Shown here: positions 21,722 through 31,792 of the stretch, piece after piece | Numbering within the stretch: position 1 is the stretch's first letter | Layout: each line of letters begins with the position of its first letter | Assembly: GCF_020541225.1 (NCBI RefSeq) | Contig: NZ_CP045889.1 | Location: forward strand, 186,001-250,000 | Direction of reading: 5' to 3' | DNA length: 64,000 nt | Origin: Candidatus Steffania adelgidicola | GTDB lineage: Bacteria; Pseudomonadota; Gammaproteobacteria; Enterobacterales; Enterobacteriaceae | Position numbers and translations under genes: made by a program | The notes under the pieces: generated by a model | Database searches by the model: none | The model's input: the letters and a program-made list of their open reading frames with translations, nothing else | Told to the model about the DNA's origin: nothing

Positions 21722-22393
21722 ATGGAAAATCAACCTAAGTTTAACGGAAATAAAGAAATCATAGTTTTTCTAGCGAAACGATTCCCTCTCTGTTTCGCTG
21801 CAACAGGTGAAAAGAGACCGCTTAAAATTGGTATTTTTCATGATATCTTGAAACGAATGGAGGATGAAAAAAACATTAGCAAAACGAAATTGCGTTCTGC
21901 ATTACGCTTATATACTTCAACTTGGCGTTATCTTTATGGGATAACGTGTGGCATACAACGAGTAGATCTTGACGGCAACCTCTGTGGTGCGATTGAAACG
22001 CAGCATATTGAACATGCACGAAGAAAATTGGAAGAAACGAAGACACGCATTCAGCTTCAGCGCGTCGCTCAGCAATCGAAAAAATCTGAAAACTATGCAG
22101 CCACTGCATCATCTCGACCGAGTGTAATCAAGCGATTCTCAAAAAGTGATAGTGTTATTCCATGTAAACCGCTTGTAAAAAAAGAACACCCGCAAGTTGC
22201 GCATAAAAAATTACTCCTTACAAGAATTCCTGTTACCAATGTTTCCATGTTACAAATAGGCCAGGCCATTAAAGTAAAGGTGGGTAATAATCCTATAGAC
22301 GCAACTGTTATTAATATAGCTAAAGAAGGAATACGTGTACAGATTCCTTCTGGGATAGATTTCATAATCCGGCCAGAACACCTAGAGTTTTAA
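21722..22393 (+). CDS. proQ: RNA chaperone ProQ
   Basis: Global RNA-binding protein that binds structured small RNAs and mRNA 3' ends and affects osmoregulation. 223 residues (E. coli 232). The N-terminal FinO-like domain (about 1-120) is very well conserved: [46 protein letters not shown]. The linker is shorter and less regular than in E. coli but still Lys/Ser-rich. The C-terminal Tudor-like domain remains ([19 protein letters not shown] to RPEHLEF). First gene of the proQ-prc-htpX group, with prc now dead. Retention of an RNA chaperone in a genome this small is noteworthy. Confidence 0.95.
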   Translation: MENQPKFNGNKEIIVFLAKRFPLCFAATGEKRPLKIGIFHDILKRMEDEKNISKTKLRSALRLYTSTWRYLYGITCGIQRVDLDGNLCGAIETQHIEHARRKLEETKTRIQLQRVAQQSKKSENYAATASSRPSVIKRFSKSDSVIPCKPLVKKEHPQVAHKKLLLTRIPVTNVSMLQIGQAIKVKVGNNPIDATVINIAKEGIRVQIPSGIDFIIRPEHLEF

Positions 22394-22409
22394 TACGGAG
22401 GCTAACTAG

Positions 22410-24378
22410 GGTGTGGATATATTTATAGAGTAGTTATGATGATGAGGATACTATGGGTGGTAGGAGATGTTCTGACAAAAAAGGAGATCATCCACCTGCA
22501 TCCGGTTCCAGTATTAAAAGAAGATTTACAATAGAAAATGGTAACTCGATGAATCAGTGCATGTTTACACATGTCCATTATTTCCCATTTAATCTTGACG
22601 TAGTTTTCGTTCGTAAGATTTTTAATCGTTATCTCAATATGTTTGATTATAGATACGATATTTTTTGGGTTTCGGATATTGCGAAGTTTGCCACTTAAAA
22701 ATCAATATTGGCAAATGCGCTAATACAGTGGAAAATCAGACCTTCCGGACGTAAAGTGCAACTTGGTAAACAAACAACAGGTTGAGCATTATAATTATTC
22801 TCTAGCATAATTGCATAAATCCATAAACTTGAATGGAAATAGAAGTATTGAAGTTAACTCAAGCAAAACCTCTTGGTCTAAAACGCTCACTGAGCTAGAG
22901 ATGTTATAGGACGCTAAGGTGAAGTATGACGCACTAAATCTTAAGCTTCGCGGAAAAGACGAAAAAAAGATCTGCAATATGTTAACCAAGCGCTATCAGT
23001 TAAGCATGCGACGACTCCTAAGAAATAATAGTGAAGATATTTTTAAATTGTTCATGAATGCCTGTGCTAATGAGATCGATCCGCATATGAATTACCTGTC
23101 GCTGAGTAATACCGAGCAATTCAACAGTAATTTGAGTTTGTTACTGGATGACATCGGTGCGGCACTACAGATGAATGACGATTGTCCACTAATACATACG
23201 CTTACCCCCCCACTCGGCCCGGAAAAAAAGTAAATCTATTACCGAGGAAGATATAGTCATTGGTATAGGTTAAACGGGAGAATCCATTCTAGATGTTAGT
23301 GATTGGTGTCTCGATCACGTTGTGTCCCTATTGCAGGGACCGCAAGGTATAAAGTACGACTCAAAATTTTACCAATTAGTCAAGATACTAAAATACATCT
23401 TGTTATTTTTACCGAAAGCGTATCCGCCTTAAATATCAGGAAGTGCAAATTTCGATACACACTATCCGTAAGGAAAATATTGGTATTCTGAATATCCCTG
23501 GTTTTTACGTTGGCTTTACCGAGGATGTAAAAGTACAGTTAAAGGAGTTAAAAAACAGAATATATTGAGTATTCTTATTGATCTTCGCTCTGAGAGTAGG
23601 GGGGTGCACTAAGTTAATCTGTATCGTTACCTGGGTTGTTTGTTATAAAAGACCGCTGGTATTGTTAGTTGATCGCTTTAGTGCCTCCGCGTCAGAGATT
23701 TTTGCTTTATCAATACAAGATTATGGTTGGGGCATCGTGGTGAAAGAGCTGATTTTAGGTAAAGGAACTGTTCAGAAATATTGTGGATTAAATCGTATCT
23801 ACGATCAGATGTTGAGTCCAGCATGGGCAAGATTGGGAGTTATCCAGTATACAATTCAGAAATTTCATCGGGTTAATAGCGGGAGCACCCAGCATCAAGG
23901 GGCGCTTCCGGGTATTATTATCCCTACTGGTACCGAGAGTATCGAAACTAGCAAGAGATGTAAAAATAACTCCCGGTGATGAGACAGTATTAAAGCGCCT
24001 ACCTATACCAAACGCGGTAATTTACAGAAGATTTCTTCTAAAATAATAACACTACATTTAGCACGTATCGTGAAAGATATTGAATTTCAGTATAATATGA
24101 CAGGATATCGCAAGTTTTTATGATATTCAGAATAAGCGTCACTTGTTATCCCTGAATTTTTCTCAGAGAGAGAAGGAAACAAAGGAGGTAAACGCTGTGC
24201 GTTTGTACGCATTATTGAATGTTTAATACATCAGGGTAAGTAATCAGTGAAGGATCTAGAATTTGTTTCAAAGAATTATAAAGAGCCGGGTCTATATTTA
24301 GATGAAACAATGCAGATTGTTTTGGATCGTGCTTATGCTAAGGTTAAGTACCCTGCGTTATTAATATGTATGAAATAG
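22410..24378 (+). pseudogene. prc: Broken prc (tail-specific protease)
   Basis: Nearly full-length Prc cut into pieces by stops and frameshifts. In order: VPVLKEDLQ (E. coli IPVLKEETQ), FVRKIFNRYLNMFDY, KYDALNLKLRGKDEKKI, RLLRNNSEDIFKLF, EIDPHMNYLSLSNTEQFN, DDIGAALQMNDD, IPGFYVGFTEDVKVQLKELK, the catalytic region LVLLVDRFSASASEIFALSI with the active-site Ser, GKGTVQKYCGLNRIYDQML, YTIQKFHRVNSGSTQ, and the end YKEPGLYLDETMQIVLDRAYA stopping at 24378. Intact Prc is a periplasmic serine protease that trims FtsI and, with NlpI, degrades MepS. Decay looks more recent than in folK or birA because long stretches are still open. It lies between proQ and htpX, as in E. coli. Confidence 0.95.
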
Positions 24379-24557
24379 CATTGGTTAAAGTATATATTTG
24401 ATTAGTGGTTTTAATAAAATATCTGTAAAAACCCAATGAAATCTAAAGTTATGTTTTTCTATCGACTTATCGGGTTCGAATACTTGAAAATAGCCGCCAA
24501 GACCTTAGAATAAACATTATTTAACAAGCATGGTGATTTTAAGGAAGTAAGCCTTTT

Positions 24558-25442
24558 ATGATGCGTATCGCTCTTTTTCTTCTCACTAATCTAGCGGTTA
24601 TGATCGTGCTCAGTATTATATTAAATATTACTGGGATTCAGTCTTCTAGTACTGCTGGTTTAGTTATTATGGCTGGTCTGTTTGGTTTCGGTGGAGCGTT
24701 TGTATCCCTATTGATGTCAAAATCCATGGCGATACGCTCGGTCAACGGGGACGTGATTCAAGAGCCGCACAATGAAACAGAACGTTGGTTATTAAATACT
24801 GTGGGACATCAAGCTCAACGGGTCAATATCACTATGCCGCAAGTAGTGGTTTACCACGCCCATGATATGAATGCTTTTGCCACTGGTGCACGCCGTGATG
24901 CATCGTTGGTAGCCGTTAGTACGGGGTTATTACAGGATATGAACCGTGCTGAAGCGGAGGCTGTTATTGCGCATGAAATCAGCCATATTGCCAATGGAGA
25001 TATGGTTACCATGACTTTAATGCAAGGGGTGGTAAATACCTTTACTATTTTTATATCTCGTCTCTTAGCACAGCTGACGACAAGGATGCTATCATCAGAC
25101 CGCGAGGAAGATGAAAATAGTAACGGAAACCCACTGGTCTATTCTGTTGTATCTATGATATTAGAAATTGTGTTTACCATGTTAGCAAGTATTATCACCC
25201 TTTGGTTCTCACGTCATCGAGAATTTTATGCTGATGCCGGCTCAGCTAAATTAGTAGGAAGGGAGAAAATGATTGCGGCATTACAACGGTTGAAAACCAG
25301 TTATGAACCGAAAGAAGAGAGTAGCATGATGGCTTTTTATATTCATGGCCGTAAAAAAAAGACATGGAGTGAATTATTTATGTCTCATCCTACTCTAGAT
25401 AAACGGATTGAAGCATTGCGTTTAGGGGTGTATCTAAAGTAA
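24558..25442 (+). CDS. htpX: Membrane zinc metalloprotease HtpX
   Basis: Inner-membrane heat-shock protease that works beside FtsH in membrane-protein quality control. 294 residues (E. coli 293). Two N-terminal membrane helices (residues about 4-24 and 34-55), the zinc motif HEISH near residue 140, two further hydrophobic segments (about 158-178 and 193-215), and the third zinc ligand in the EFYAD motif near 222. [13 protein letters not shown] at the C-terminus is typical. It is intact although the adjacent prc is dead. A strong terminator follows about 100 bases downstream. Confidence 0.96.
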   Translation: MMRIALFLLTNLAVMIVLSIILNITGIQSSSTAGLVIMAGLFGFGGAFVSLLMSKSMAIRSVNGDVIQEPHNETERWLLNTVGHQAQRVNITMPQVVVYHAHDMNAFATGARRDASLVAVSTGLLQDMNRAEAEAVIAHEISHIANGDMVTMTLMQGVVNTFTIFISRLLAQLTTRMLSSDREEDENSNGNPLVYSVVSMILEIVFTMLASIITLWFSRHREFYADAGSAKLVGREKMIAALQRLKTSYEPKEESSMMAFYIHGRKKKTWSELFMSHPTLDKRIEALRLGVYLK

Positions 25443-26639
25443 GTAGGCACAGAAAGAGAATAATAGAATACAGGTGGTTATTCTTAAGAGCTAAAAATTT
25501 ACGTGATGTTTATTATCTTCAATTAACTAATGCATAACCTGAACCTCACTATGTGAGGTTCTTATTTACTTCTCATTTACCCTACTGATTTTTACAACGC
25601 TTCCGAGATACCCTAATAGATTAGACATAATCTTAGTTGGAGTAACATTCATACTTAAAATAGTTAGCATTTTATGATGGAAATTCTCAGAATAAACATT
25701 ATTTTTTTGTCTTATATAGATTAAGAATAAGGTTTATGTTTTAAAGAAAAAAACATCTTTAGTTTTATTTTTTTCTCCTATGTTTTATAGGCGTGAGATA
25801 TAGTGAATATATCTACTAGTGTGATAGTAGAGATCAGATTATTGACAAGATCTTATAGAATATCATTCCTTTTATTATAAAACCTACTGCCCATCATGAT
25901 TATATCATTTAGTGTCTTTATTTCTTATTATTCAATTTTATATATAACAGGGTACTTGCTAAGTTATATATAATAATATATTGTAATACTGAGTTTCTAT
26001 ATAACATGACTATTAATTTCTATATTCTTACTTCACTTTAGTGTGGCTCAATCTGAGCTTTCCTTAGCAAGCTTTTTCAAAATCTGAGTTTTAGAAAATG
26101 TAAAAATATAATAGTGCAAAATATAGCAACGTTTATAATTATTAAGATGCTGACGACTGTTCTTATTTTAAGATGCATGCTTATTGACGTGAAGCAACCT
26201 AATGTCTTTATCTCTCTTCATATGTTAGCGAAGGTTATGAGTCAATGCTTCAAGGCTATTCTAGCGTTGAATAGACCAGGGTTGTTTATTTATATTCTAA
26301 ATAGAATTAGAAAATCATGTAAAATATTGTTAATCACACTAACTAATCGACATAAAGTATGCTGATTATTATTTTGAAGAATATGGAATTACATTCCAGT
26401 ACTGTTATTATGAAATATAGTTAAAATTTAACTATTTTGCTTGCTATGAAAATAAAAAAATGACATTGTACTTTTAATAATCTTTTTTAGTACACTATTC
26501 TGTCATCAATAATATTGAATAATCCATCTAATAATTGGTGACTAAAAGTCTAATAAATTGGTCCGAATAGTATATTAGATAGAGAATATGTAGAATATGA
26601 TACTATACAAAACCATATAGAACCTCACTAACTGTTGAG
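25443..26639. other. AT-rich spacer after htpX
   Basis: Holds the htpX terminator at 25541-25570. In E. coli kdgR follows htpX, but I see no kdgR. An 83-codon frame at 26114-26365 has no recognisable similarity and no ribosome binding site, and is probably chance. Confidence 0.5.
25541..25570 (+). terminator. Rho-independent terminator of htpX
   Basis: GAACCTCAC-TAT-GTGAGGTTC: perfect 9-bp GC-containing stem with a 3-base loop, followed by TTATTTACTT. It stands out from the AT-rich background and lies about 100 bases after the htpX stop. Confidence 0.8.
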
Positions 26640-26790
26640 GCAACAATGTCTGTTGTCATTCATGTACGTAAAAGGTGAATGTAGAAAAATCTTCTTGGGT
26701 GCTATTTTGATGATATAGACAAGGCAAGTATATCTAACCTTAATAATCTCTTTTCTAAAGACTCCCAAGAAAAAAGATAATCATATAAAA
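26640..26790 (+). pseudogene. yibN: Possible yibN ghost (rhodanese-like protein)
   Basis: E. coli yibN precedes grxC. Here pieces in two frames match part of YibN in order: SVVIHVRKR (AVVVDLRQR), CRKIFLGAI (FRKGHIAGSI), SNLNNLFSKDSQEK (NNVGELEKHKDKP). The matches are short and broken by stops. Position supports the call. Confidence 0.45.
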
Positions 26791-26893
26791 TCGAGCACTG
26801 ATTAAGATGAAAACATTGAGTATGATACGCTAATTTATTTATCAACATCAGATTAAGAGATCTGTATTAAGGGGATGCACTTACATATAAACG

Positions 26894-27142
26894 ATGACTA
26901 AAATTGAAATTTATACCCAAGCAACTTGCCCTTATTGCCATCGAGCTAAGGTTTTGTTTACGCGTAAAAAAATTTCTTTTCAAGAAATTTCTATCGAAAG
27001 TGACATAGATCTCCGGGAAGAAATGATAAAACGTAGTGGCTCTACTACAGTACCGCAGATTTTTATCAGTGGAAAACATATCGGTGGCTGTGACGATTTA
27101 TACAAGCTAGATGAGAATGGTGGACTGAAATTCTGTTTCTAA
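26894..27142 (+). CDS. grxC: Glutaredoxin 3
   Basis: Glutathione-dependent dithiol oxidoreductase of the cytoplasm; reduces disulfides and can support ribonucleotide reductase. 82 residues (E. coli 83). The active site CPYC lies at residues 12-15. The glutathione-binding TVPQIFISGKHIGGCDDL is conserved. The last residues (GGLKFCF) differ from the E. coli GGLDPLLK. Head of grxC-secB-gpsA, 67 bases before secB. Confidence 0.95.
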   Translation: MTKIEIYTQATCPYCHRAKVLFTRKKISFQEISIESDIDLREEMIKRSGSTTVPQIFISGKHIGGCDDLYKLDENGGLKFCF

Positions 27143-27209
27143 GTAAACAAAAATAACATTATCAGTCACCTTGGTATTCATCTACTGCACTTTAACCGAA
27201 GAGCTTTCA

Positions 27210-27680
27210 ATGTCAGAGAAAAATAATACCGAGATGACCTTTCAGATTCAGCGTATTTATATAAAAGACGTTTCCTTTGAAACATCTAATGCGCCTAGTG
27301 TCTTTCAAAAAGAATGGCAGCCCGATATTAAATTAGATATCAATACAGAATCTAGCAAGTTGGCGCAAGATATCTATGAAGTCGTGCTGAGAGTTACTGT
27401 AACGGTAATGCTAGGAGAAGATATTGCTTTTTTATGCGAGGTGCACCAAGCGGGAATTTTTAGTATCTCCTCGGTTAAGGACACACAGATGTCACACTGT
27501 CTAGGTGCGTATTGTCCAAATATTTTATTTCCTTATGCGCGCGAGTGTATTAGCAGTCAGGTGTCCCGCGGTACCTTTCCGCAATTAAATTTAGCACCTG
27601 TTAACTTTGATGCACTGTTTGTGCATTATCTTCAAAATACGTGTACTGATAACGATACCTATCCGTTTCAGGAAGTGTAA
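27210..27680 (+). CDS. secB: Protein-export chaperone SecB
   Basis: Tetrameric cytoplasmic chaperone that keeps precursor proteins unfolded and passes them to SecA. 156 residues (E. coli 155). Conserved: [45 protein letters not shown], and the SecA-binding region [14 protein letters not shown] with [16 protein letters not shown] longer frame opens at 27171, but the ATG at 27210 has an AGAGCT ribosome binding site and matches the E. coli start. It ends 4 bases before gpsA, so the two are tightly coupled. Presence of SecB fits with retained outer-membrane assembly genes in the window. Confidence 0.96.
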   Translation: MSEKNNTEMTFQIQRIYIKDVSFETSNAPSVFQKEWQPDIKLDINTESSKLAQDIYEVVLRVTVTVMLGEDIAFLCEVHQAGIFSISSVKDTQMSHCLGAYCPNILFPYARECISSQVSRGTFPQLNLAPVNFDALFVHYLQNTCTDNDTYPFQEV

Positions 27681-27684
27681 GGGT

Positions 27685-28701
27685 ATGTCTACCCATGCTT
27701 CCATAATTGTTATCGGTGCTGGCTCTTACGGCACTGCTCTAGCCATTACCTTTTCACGCAACGGTCATAAAGTTTTGTTGTGGGGATATGATCCGGTTCA
27801 TATTCAAAGGCTAGCAGTGGCGCGTTGCAATCAAGCTTTTTTACCTAATGTGCCTTTTCCACCAACTCTTTATTTAGAATCTTCGCTGAAGAAAGCGTTA
27901 ACGGCTAGCCGTGATGTAATGATTGTGGTACCAAGTCATGTATTCGGCAGCGTACTTTTGCAACTTAAACCGCATCTTCGTCAGGATGCTCGAATTGTTT
28001 GGGCCACTAAGGGTCTGGAATCGGACACTGGTCGATTGTTGCAGGAGGTAGCACGGGAGGTTCTAGGAGAGCAGATACCTCTTGCTGTTTTATCTGGGCC
28101 AACTTTTGCACATGAATTAGCAGCCGGCTTACCTACCGCTATCGCGTTGGCGGCCACTGATACTAAATTTAGCGACGATTTACAGCGGTTGTTACATTGT
28201 GGAAAAAATTTTATGGTTTATAGTAATCCTGATCTCGTCGGTGTTCAACTAGGGGGAGCGGTGAAAAATATTATCGCTATTGGTGCTGGTATCTCTGATG
28301 GGATTGGATTTGGCGCCAATGCGCGCATTGCATTAATCCCTCGAGGGTTGGCAGAAATGTCACGTTTAGGTGAGGCAATGGGCGCCGAATCCAGTACGTT
28401 CATGGGAATGGCAGGACTGGGTGATTTAGTACTTACCTGCACTGACAATCAATCACGTAATCGCCGTTTTGGTATGCTGCTAGGGCAGGGCGCCAGTGTT
28501 GAGTATGCAAAGGCAACAATAGGGCAAGTAGTAGAAGGTTACCGTAATACCAAGGAAGTATTGGCGTTAGCTGGTCGGTATGGAGTAGTAATGCCTATTA
28601 CCGAGCAGATTTATCAGGTGCTTTATCAGAAAAAAAATGCGTATCAAGCGGCGCTAACACTCCTGGGTTGCGCACAGGAAGATGAAAATAGCCGTGGCTA
28701 A
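27685..28701 (+). CDS. gpsA: Glycerol-3-phosphate dehydrogenase [NAD(P)+]
   Basis: Reduces dihydroxyacetone phosphate to sn-glycerol 3-phosphate, the backbone for phospholipids. 338 residues (E. coli 339). The N-terminal Rossmann fold carries [10 protein letters not shown], followed by [32 protein letters not shown], the catalytic Lys in [14 protein letters not shown] and NQSRNRRFG. The frame is open from 27607, but the ATG at 27685, 4 bases after secB and preceded by AAGGG, is the homologous start. The downstream cysE is a ghost. Confidence 0.96.
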   Translation: MSTHASIIVIGAGSYGTALAITFSRNGHKVLLWGYDPVHIQRLAVARCNQAFLPNVPFPPTLYLESSLKKALTASRDVMIVVPSHVFGSVLLQLKPHLRQDARIVWATKGLESDTGRLLQEVAREVLGEQIPLAVLSGPTFAHELAAGLPTAIALAATDTKFSDDLQRLLHCGKNFMVYSNPDLVGVQLGGAVKNIIAIGAGISDGIGFGANARIALIPRGLAEMSRLGEAMGAESSTFMGMAGLGDLVLTCTDNQSRNRRFGMLLGQGASVEYAKATIGQVVEGYRNTKEVLALAGRYGVVMPITEQIYQVLYQKKNAYQAALTLLGCAQEDENSRG

Positions 28702-28748
28702 AAAAAGGGGGGGTTAGCAATAGAGAAAAAGATGGAGATATAGGGAGA

Positions 28749-29190
28749 GTAGGATGCAACTTATACCTGTATAATATTCAAGTCGAAGTGTGATTGGTAG
28801 ATTACACTACACCTATCTAGGCTTATTTTTACATAATCTCTTTACTGCAAGAAAATCTTCGTGATTTATTAAGTTATCTTTAGAGTCATTCACTTCAGAA
28901 TTCTATTCTTTCAGCTATTACTATCAGACAAGTACTCAACAAGCATTATTTCACCGATCTAGTTAGAATTTTATCTTCTATGCGTGACATTCTGGAAGAG
29001 AGCATTAATGTAGCTTTTGTGTCCTAAAGGATTCGAGGAATCTCAATAGTGAAAATAATAAATTATTCCGATAAAAATCATTTGGCAGAAGAAATTAGAG
29101 AAGGTGTTTTATTTTGCACCTTAAATATCGAACGTAGCGATATAGCATTAAACTATATCTCTCCAGCCAATGCAGTCTCGTAGGTAATAA
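28749..29190 (+). pseudogene. cysE: Ghost of cysE (serine acetyltransferase)
   Basis: Directly after gpsA, as in E. coli. One frame keeps most of the N-terminal domain: LYNIQVEV, a stop (E. coli NNIKAEAR), AYFYIISLLQENLRDLLSYL (ASFYHATLLKHENLGSALSYML), SILSAITIRQVLNKHYF (PIMPAIAIREVVEEAYA), and RDILEESINVAFV. After 29027 the left-handed beta-helix catalytic part is largely deleted; a tail remains as SDKNHLAEEIREGVLF (GGDRHPKIREGVMI), LNIERSDIA and SPANAVS. Stops TGA, TAG and TAA interrupt it. CysE makes O-acetylserine, the first step of cysteine synthesis, so cysteine or O-acetylserine must come from another source unless a second copy exists. Confidence 0.85.
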
Positions 29191-29447
29191 ATATTATAAA
29201 TACGCATCGAAATCGTATGAAATAAGTCATACTATATCGCTTGGGGATGATATTTGTTTTCGAACTTTATTCCCTCAATTATTACAGAATAGCCAGATAT
29301 GCACTTATTATTTTAAATTTTTATCATCTTAATCTTTCTAAGAAGATTTGTTTTAATTATTATGGTCATGATATTTAGTAACTCCTCATTAGCTAATAGG
29401 TATTTAGTGTCGTGTTTTTATAAGGATTTAATAGTCATAAAAATCAG

Positions 29448-29467
29448 TGTACTACTATAGTAGTACA
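29448..29467. repeat. Perfect 20-bp palindrome
   Basis: TGTACTACTA immediately followed by its reverse complement. No spacer, so it is more like an operator-type dyad than an RNA hairpin. No intact gene start lies close on either strand. Confidence 0.4.
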
Positions 29468-29554
29468 GTTACTAATTCCGGAATAAGCAATCACAAGTAA
29501 ACTTTCTTATAGTTCTTTAATCTCTCTTTTTTCCATTTGTATGCAAAGTGTGCT

Positions 29555-29586
29555 AAAGAAGATGCCGAAGGCATCTTCTTTTAATA
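29555..29586 (+). terminator. Strong terminator, probably the old end of the gpsA-cysE operon
   Basis: AAAGAAGATGCC-GAA-GGCATCTTCTTT, a perfect 12-bp stem with a 3-base loop, followed by TTAATAATTTT. It is on the coding strand of grxC-secB-gpsA-cysE, about 370 bases past the cysE remnant. Since cysE has decayed, it may now terminate the gpsA transcript. Confidence 0.75.
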
Positions 29587-30330
29587 ATTTTCCTTTATAT
29601 TAAACCATCGCCACTCCCACGATTAGCAGTTTACTTTGGCTAAATCACAACCTTGTATAAGTTTCAACTAGGCATTTTATAAACACTGTAATCTAATAGT
29701 TGATAAATATTACAAATATGGTAATATTGAAGATTAATGACGTATTGAAGATGCTTTATCGTAGATTTTGCTGAAAGTTTATAAGGTATTCATGGAGTCT
29801 AATTTATAGATATATAGTAAAAATTTAGGTAAAATGGAGTAAAACCAATATAGCTTATATGTGTTTAGTAATACATATACAAGACGATTTTAGTCTAATT
29901 CCAGAACAAAAAAATATGGTATAGTTGAGTGTATTAATAAAAATACGGAGAATATAAAACATTAGATAAAGTCTAAACTTCTCTTTTAATTTATTACAGT
30001 GATGATTCAATGCATTAATATATACTACAACAAATTATTAGTAAGAAAGTATAAGTTACTAAATCAGTGTTGTTTATATAAATATTTAAAGTGTTTTTAG
30101 TATACAGTTAATGCGTCATTTTAGACGGAAATAAATTTTATATATTTGTATTGAGAAATATTTGGTGGTTCTTTTTTTTGATAGAAAACTCAGGTTAAGT
30201 CTTCACTTTAAGAATGTTAAGATTTCGACATGAGAATTATTCAAGTTATCCCATTTGGAATTGGAATTTTTATTGTGAAATTAATTTTTTTATGATATAT
30301 TTCATCAAATTTTGGTATAAGAATGCATTT

Positions 30331-30366
30331 ACTAGGAAATGTTTCCTAGTATCTTAAAGATACTAG
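30331..30366. repeat. Two overlapping, mutually exclusive palindromes upstream of tRNA-Cys
   Basis: ACTAGGAAA-TG-TTTCCTAGT (30331-30350) and CTAGTATCTT-A-AAGATACTAG (30346-30366) are both perfect and share the block CTAGT. Only one hairpin can form at a time. They end 50 bases before tRNA-Cys and may serve tRNA 5' processing, or be the relic of an upstream terminator. Confidence 0.5.
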
Positions 30367-30416
30367 AGTATAAGGCGAGTGTCGTAAGTCTTACGAAGAC
30401 AGGAAAGATAAAATAA

Positions 30417-30490
30417 GGCGCGTTAGCAGAGTGGTTATGCAGCGGATTGCAAATCCGCCTACCTCGGTTCGACTCCGGGACGCGCCTCCA
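30417..30490 (+). tRNA. cysT: tRNA-Cys (anticodon GCA)
   Basis: 74 bases including an encoded CCA. Cloverleaf with acceptor GGCGCGT/ACGCGCC; anticodon stem GCGGA/TCCGC with loop TTGCAAA gives GCA. Very close to E. coli cysT. It is followed after 14 bases by tRNA-Leu, as in the E. coli glyW-cysT-leuZ operon; glyW is missing here. Confidence 0.96.
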
Positions 30491-30504
30491 TTTTATAGCG
30501 AAAT

Positions 30505-30589
30505 GCCCGGGTGGTGGAATTGGTAGACACAAGGGATTTAAAATTCCTCGGCTTTGGCTGTACGAGTTCAAATCTCGTCCCGGGCACCA
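30505..30589 (+). tRNA. leuZ: tRNA-Leu (anticodon TAA)
   Basis: 85 bases with encoded CCA and the long variable arm typical of tRNA-Leu. Acceptor GCCCGGG/CCCGGGC is perfect. The anticodon stem AGGGA/TTCCT (one G-T pair) encloses TTTAAAA, giving TAA. Matches E. coli leuZ in sequence and position after cysT. An encoded TAA anticodon suits the AT-rich codon use. Confidence 0.96.
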
Positions 30590-31792
30590 AACAGAAAAGT
30601 TATGAATATAACTATATTATATTTACTAGTACAATAGTGTTAATATTGATACTTTATACAAGGGAATACTACCTAAAATAATGCTTCCTTATGTTTCATC
30701 GTTATTTCAAATTCATCGTTATTTTAAACTTCAAAAATTTCATATCTCCATACTGGAGACTATCGTTTATATTAAATTTTATTCACTTTTCGCAAAAATA
30801 TACCTAACGCACTAGCATTTTTATAAAATGCTGTAAACAAAAAGCAGTGTATCCGTATTATACAGGATATTTTTGGTTTGGATATCTTCTTTATTAGATT
30901 TGGTTAGTAACTTAGATCCTTATGGTTTTCGTAAAAACTGGAATGCTCTATAAACAAGCAATTACTAAAGATAACATCTTATATGAAAGAGAAGCCAGCT
31001 TGATGCTGCTGAATAACGCCACTTATAATAAGTCGTCCAAACGACCTATGCTCCAATAGAAAGATAGGCTGGTATGAGTATACGGTTTGCAACCCTATTA
31101 AATAAGATTGAGTTTTTTAGATATTTTACATCTATTCTTAGATAAATATGAGTGCGCATGTTTATTTTTGACATTGATACATCTCAAGAAAGACTCTCAG
31201 ACAAATTTAAAAATCTATTATAATAGGATTAATAGATCATAACTTTACAAAGTTATATTGGACTGATTGAATTTTAGAATCATCGTAAATGATACCAATA
31301 GCGGTATCCTAGGGATATAATTTAATTATCCAAATTCCCCCTCTTTCTTGATAAACAAATCGTTTAAAAAATAGATATTCATATGATGCAGTTATGAAGG
31401 AAAATTGTTATTTTCATTATCGCTAATAAAGTAGGTAGATACATGATATAAAATATAATTTCTTTTAAATATAAAGAATATTTATGCATTTATTTTACCA
31501 GGTAAATTAGGTCTATATTAGAGCACTGGATGAGTAAAGGAATAAGAGTGGAATTAACATTGTTATTTTAAGTATGAACAAGGTTTTTTATGAAAAATCA
31601 AAAAGAATTTAGAGACTGTCTTGTAATCCAAGAAAATGTTCTCCTTTGATTAAACCATTATGCAATAATAAAAAAATCATTAAAATCCATAAAAAATAAA
31701 AATAACTACGGATTTTAAAAAACCATGTGCTCTTACGAGCATACATAAAATTTACCATGTTGAGAACATGTATATAAAATTCTAAAAGCGCA
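30590..31792. other. AT-rich spacer between tRNA-Leu and tyrS
   Basis: 1.2 kb without a convincing gene. In E. coli pdxY follows tyrS on the same strand. A minus-strand frame at 31609-31881 has a faint resemblance ([16 protein letters not shown]), judged too weak to call. Nothing else seen. Confidence 0.5.

Larger units (their letters stand above)
29191..30416. other. Spacer with terminator and palindromes, before tRNA-Cys
   Basis: 1.2 kb without a gene. In E. coli pgsA and glyW precede cysT, but neither is recognisable here. It holds a 20-bp palindrome (29448-29467), a strong terminator hairpin (29555-29582) and overlapping palindromes just before the tRNA (30331-30366). Confidence 0.5.

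Noticed and set aside
26114..26365. 83-codon frame upstream of the yibN remnant
   Set aside because: No ribosome binding site or known motif; AT-rich chance frame.
30332..30571. Reading frame antisense to tRNA-Cys/tRNA-Leu
   Set aside because: It is the complement of two tRNA genes; translations such as RRVPESNRGRRICNP are a known artefact of tRNA genes.
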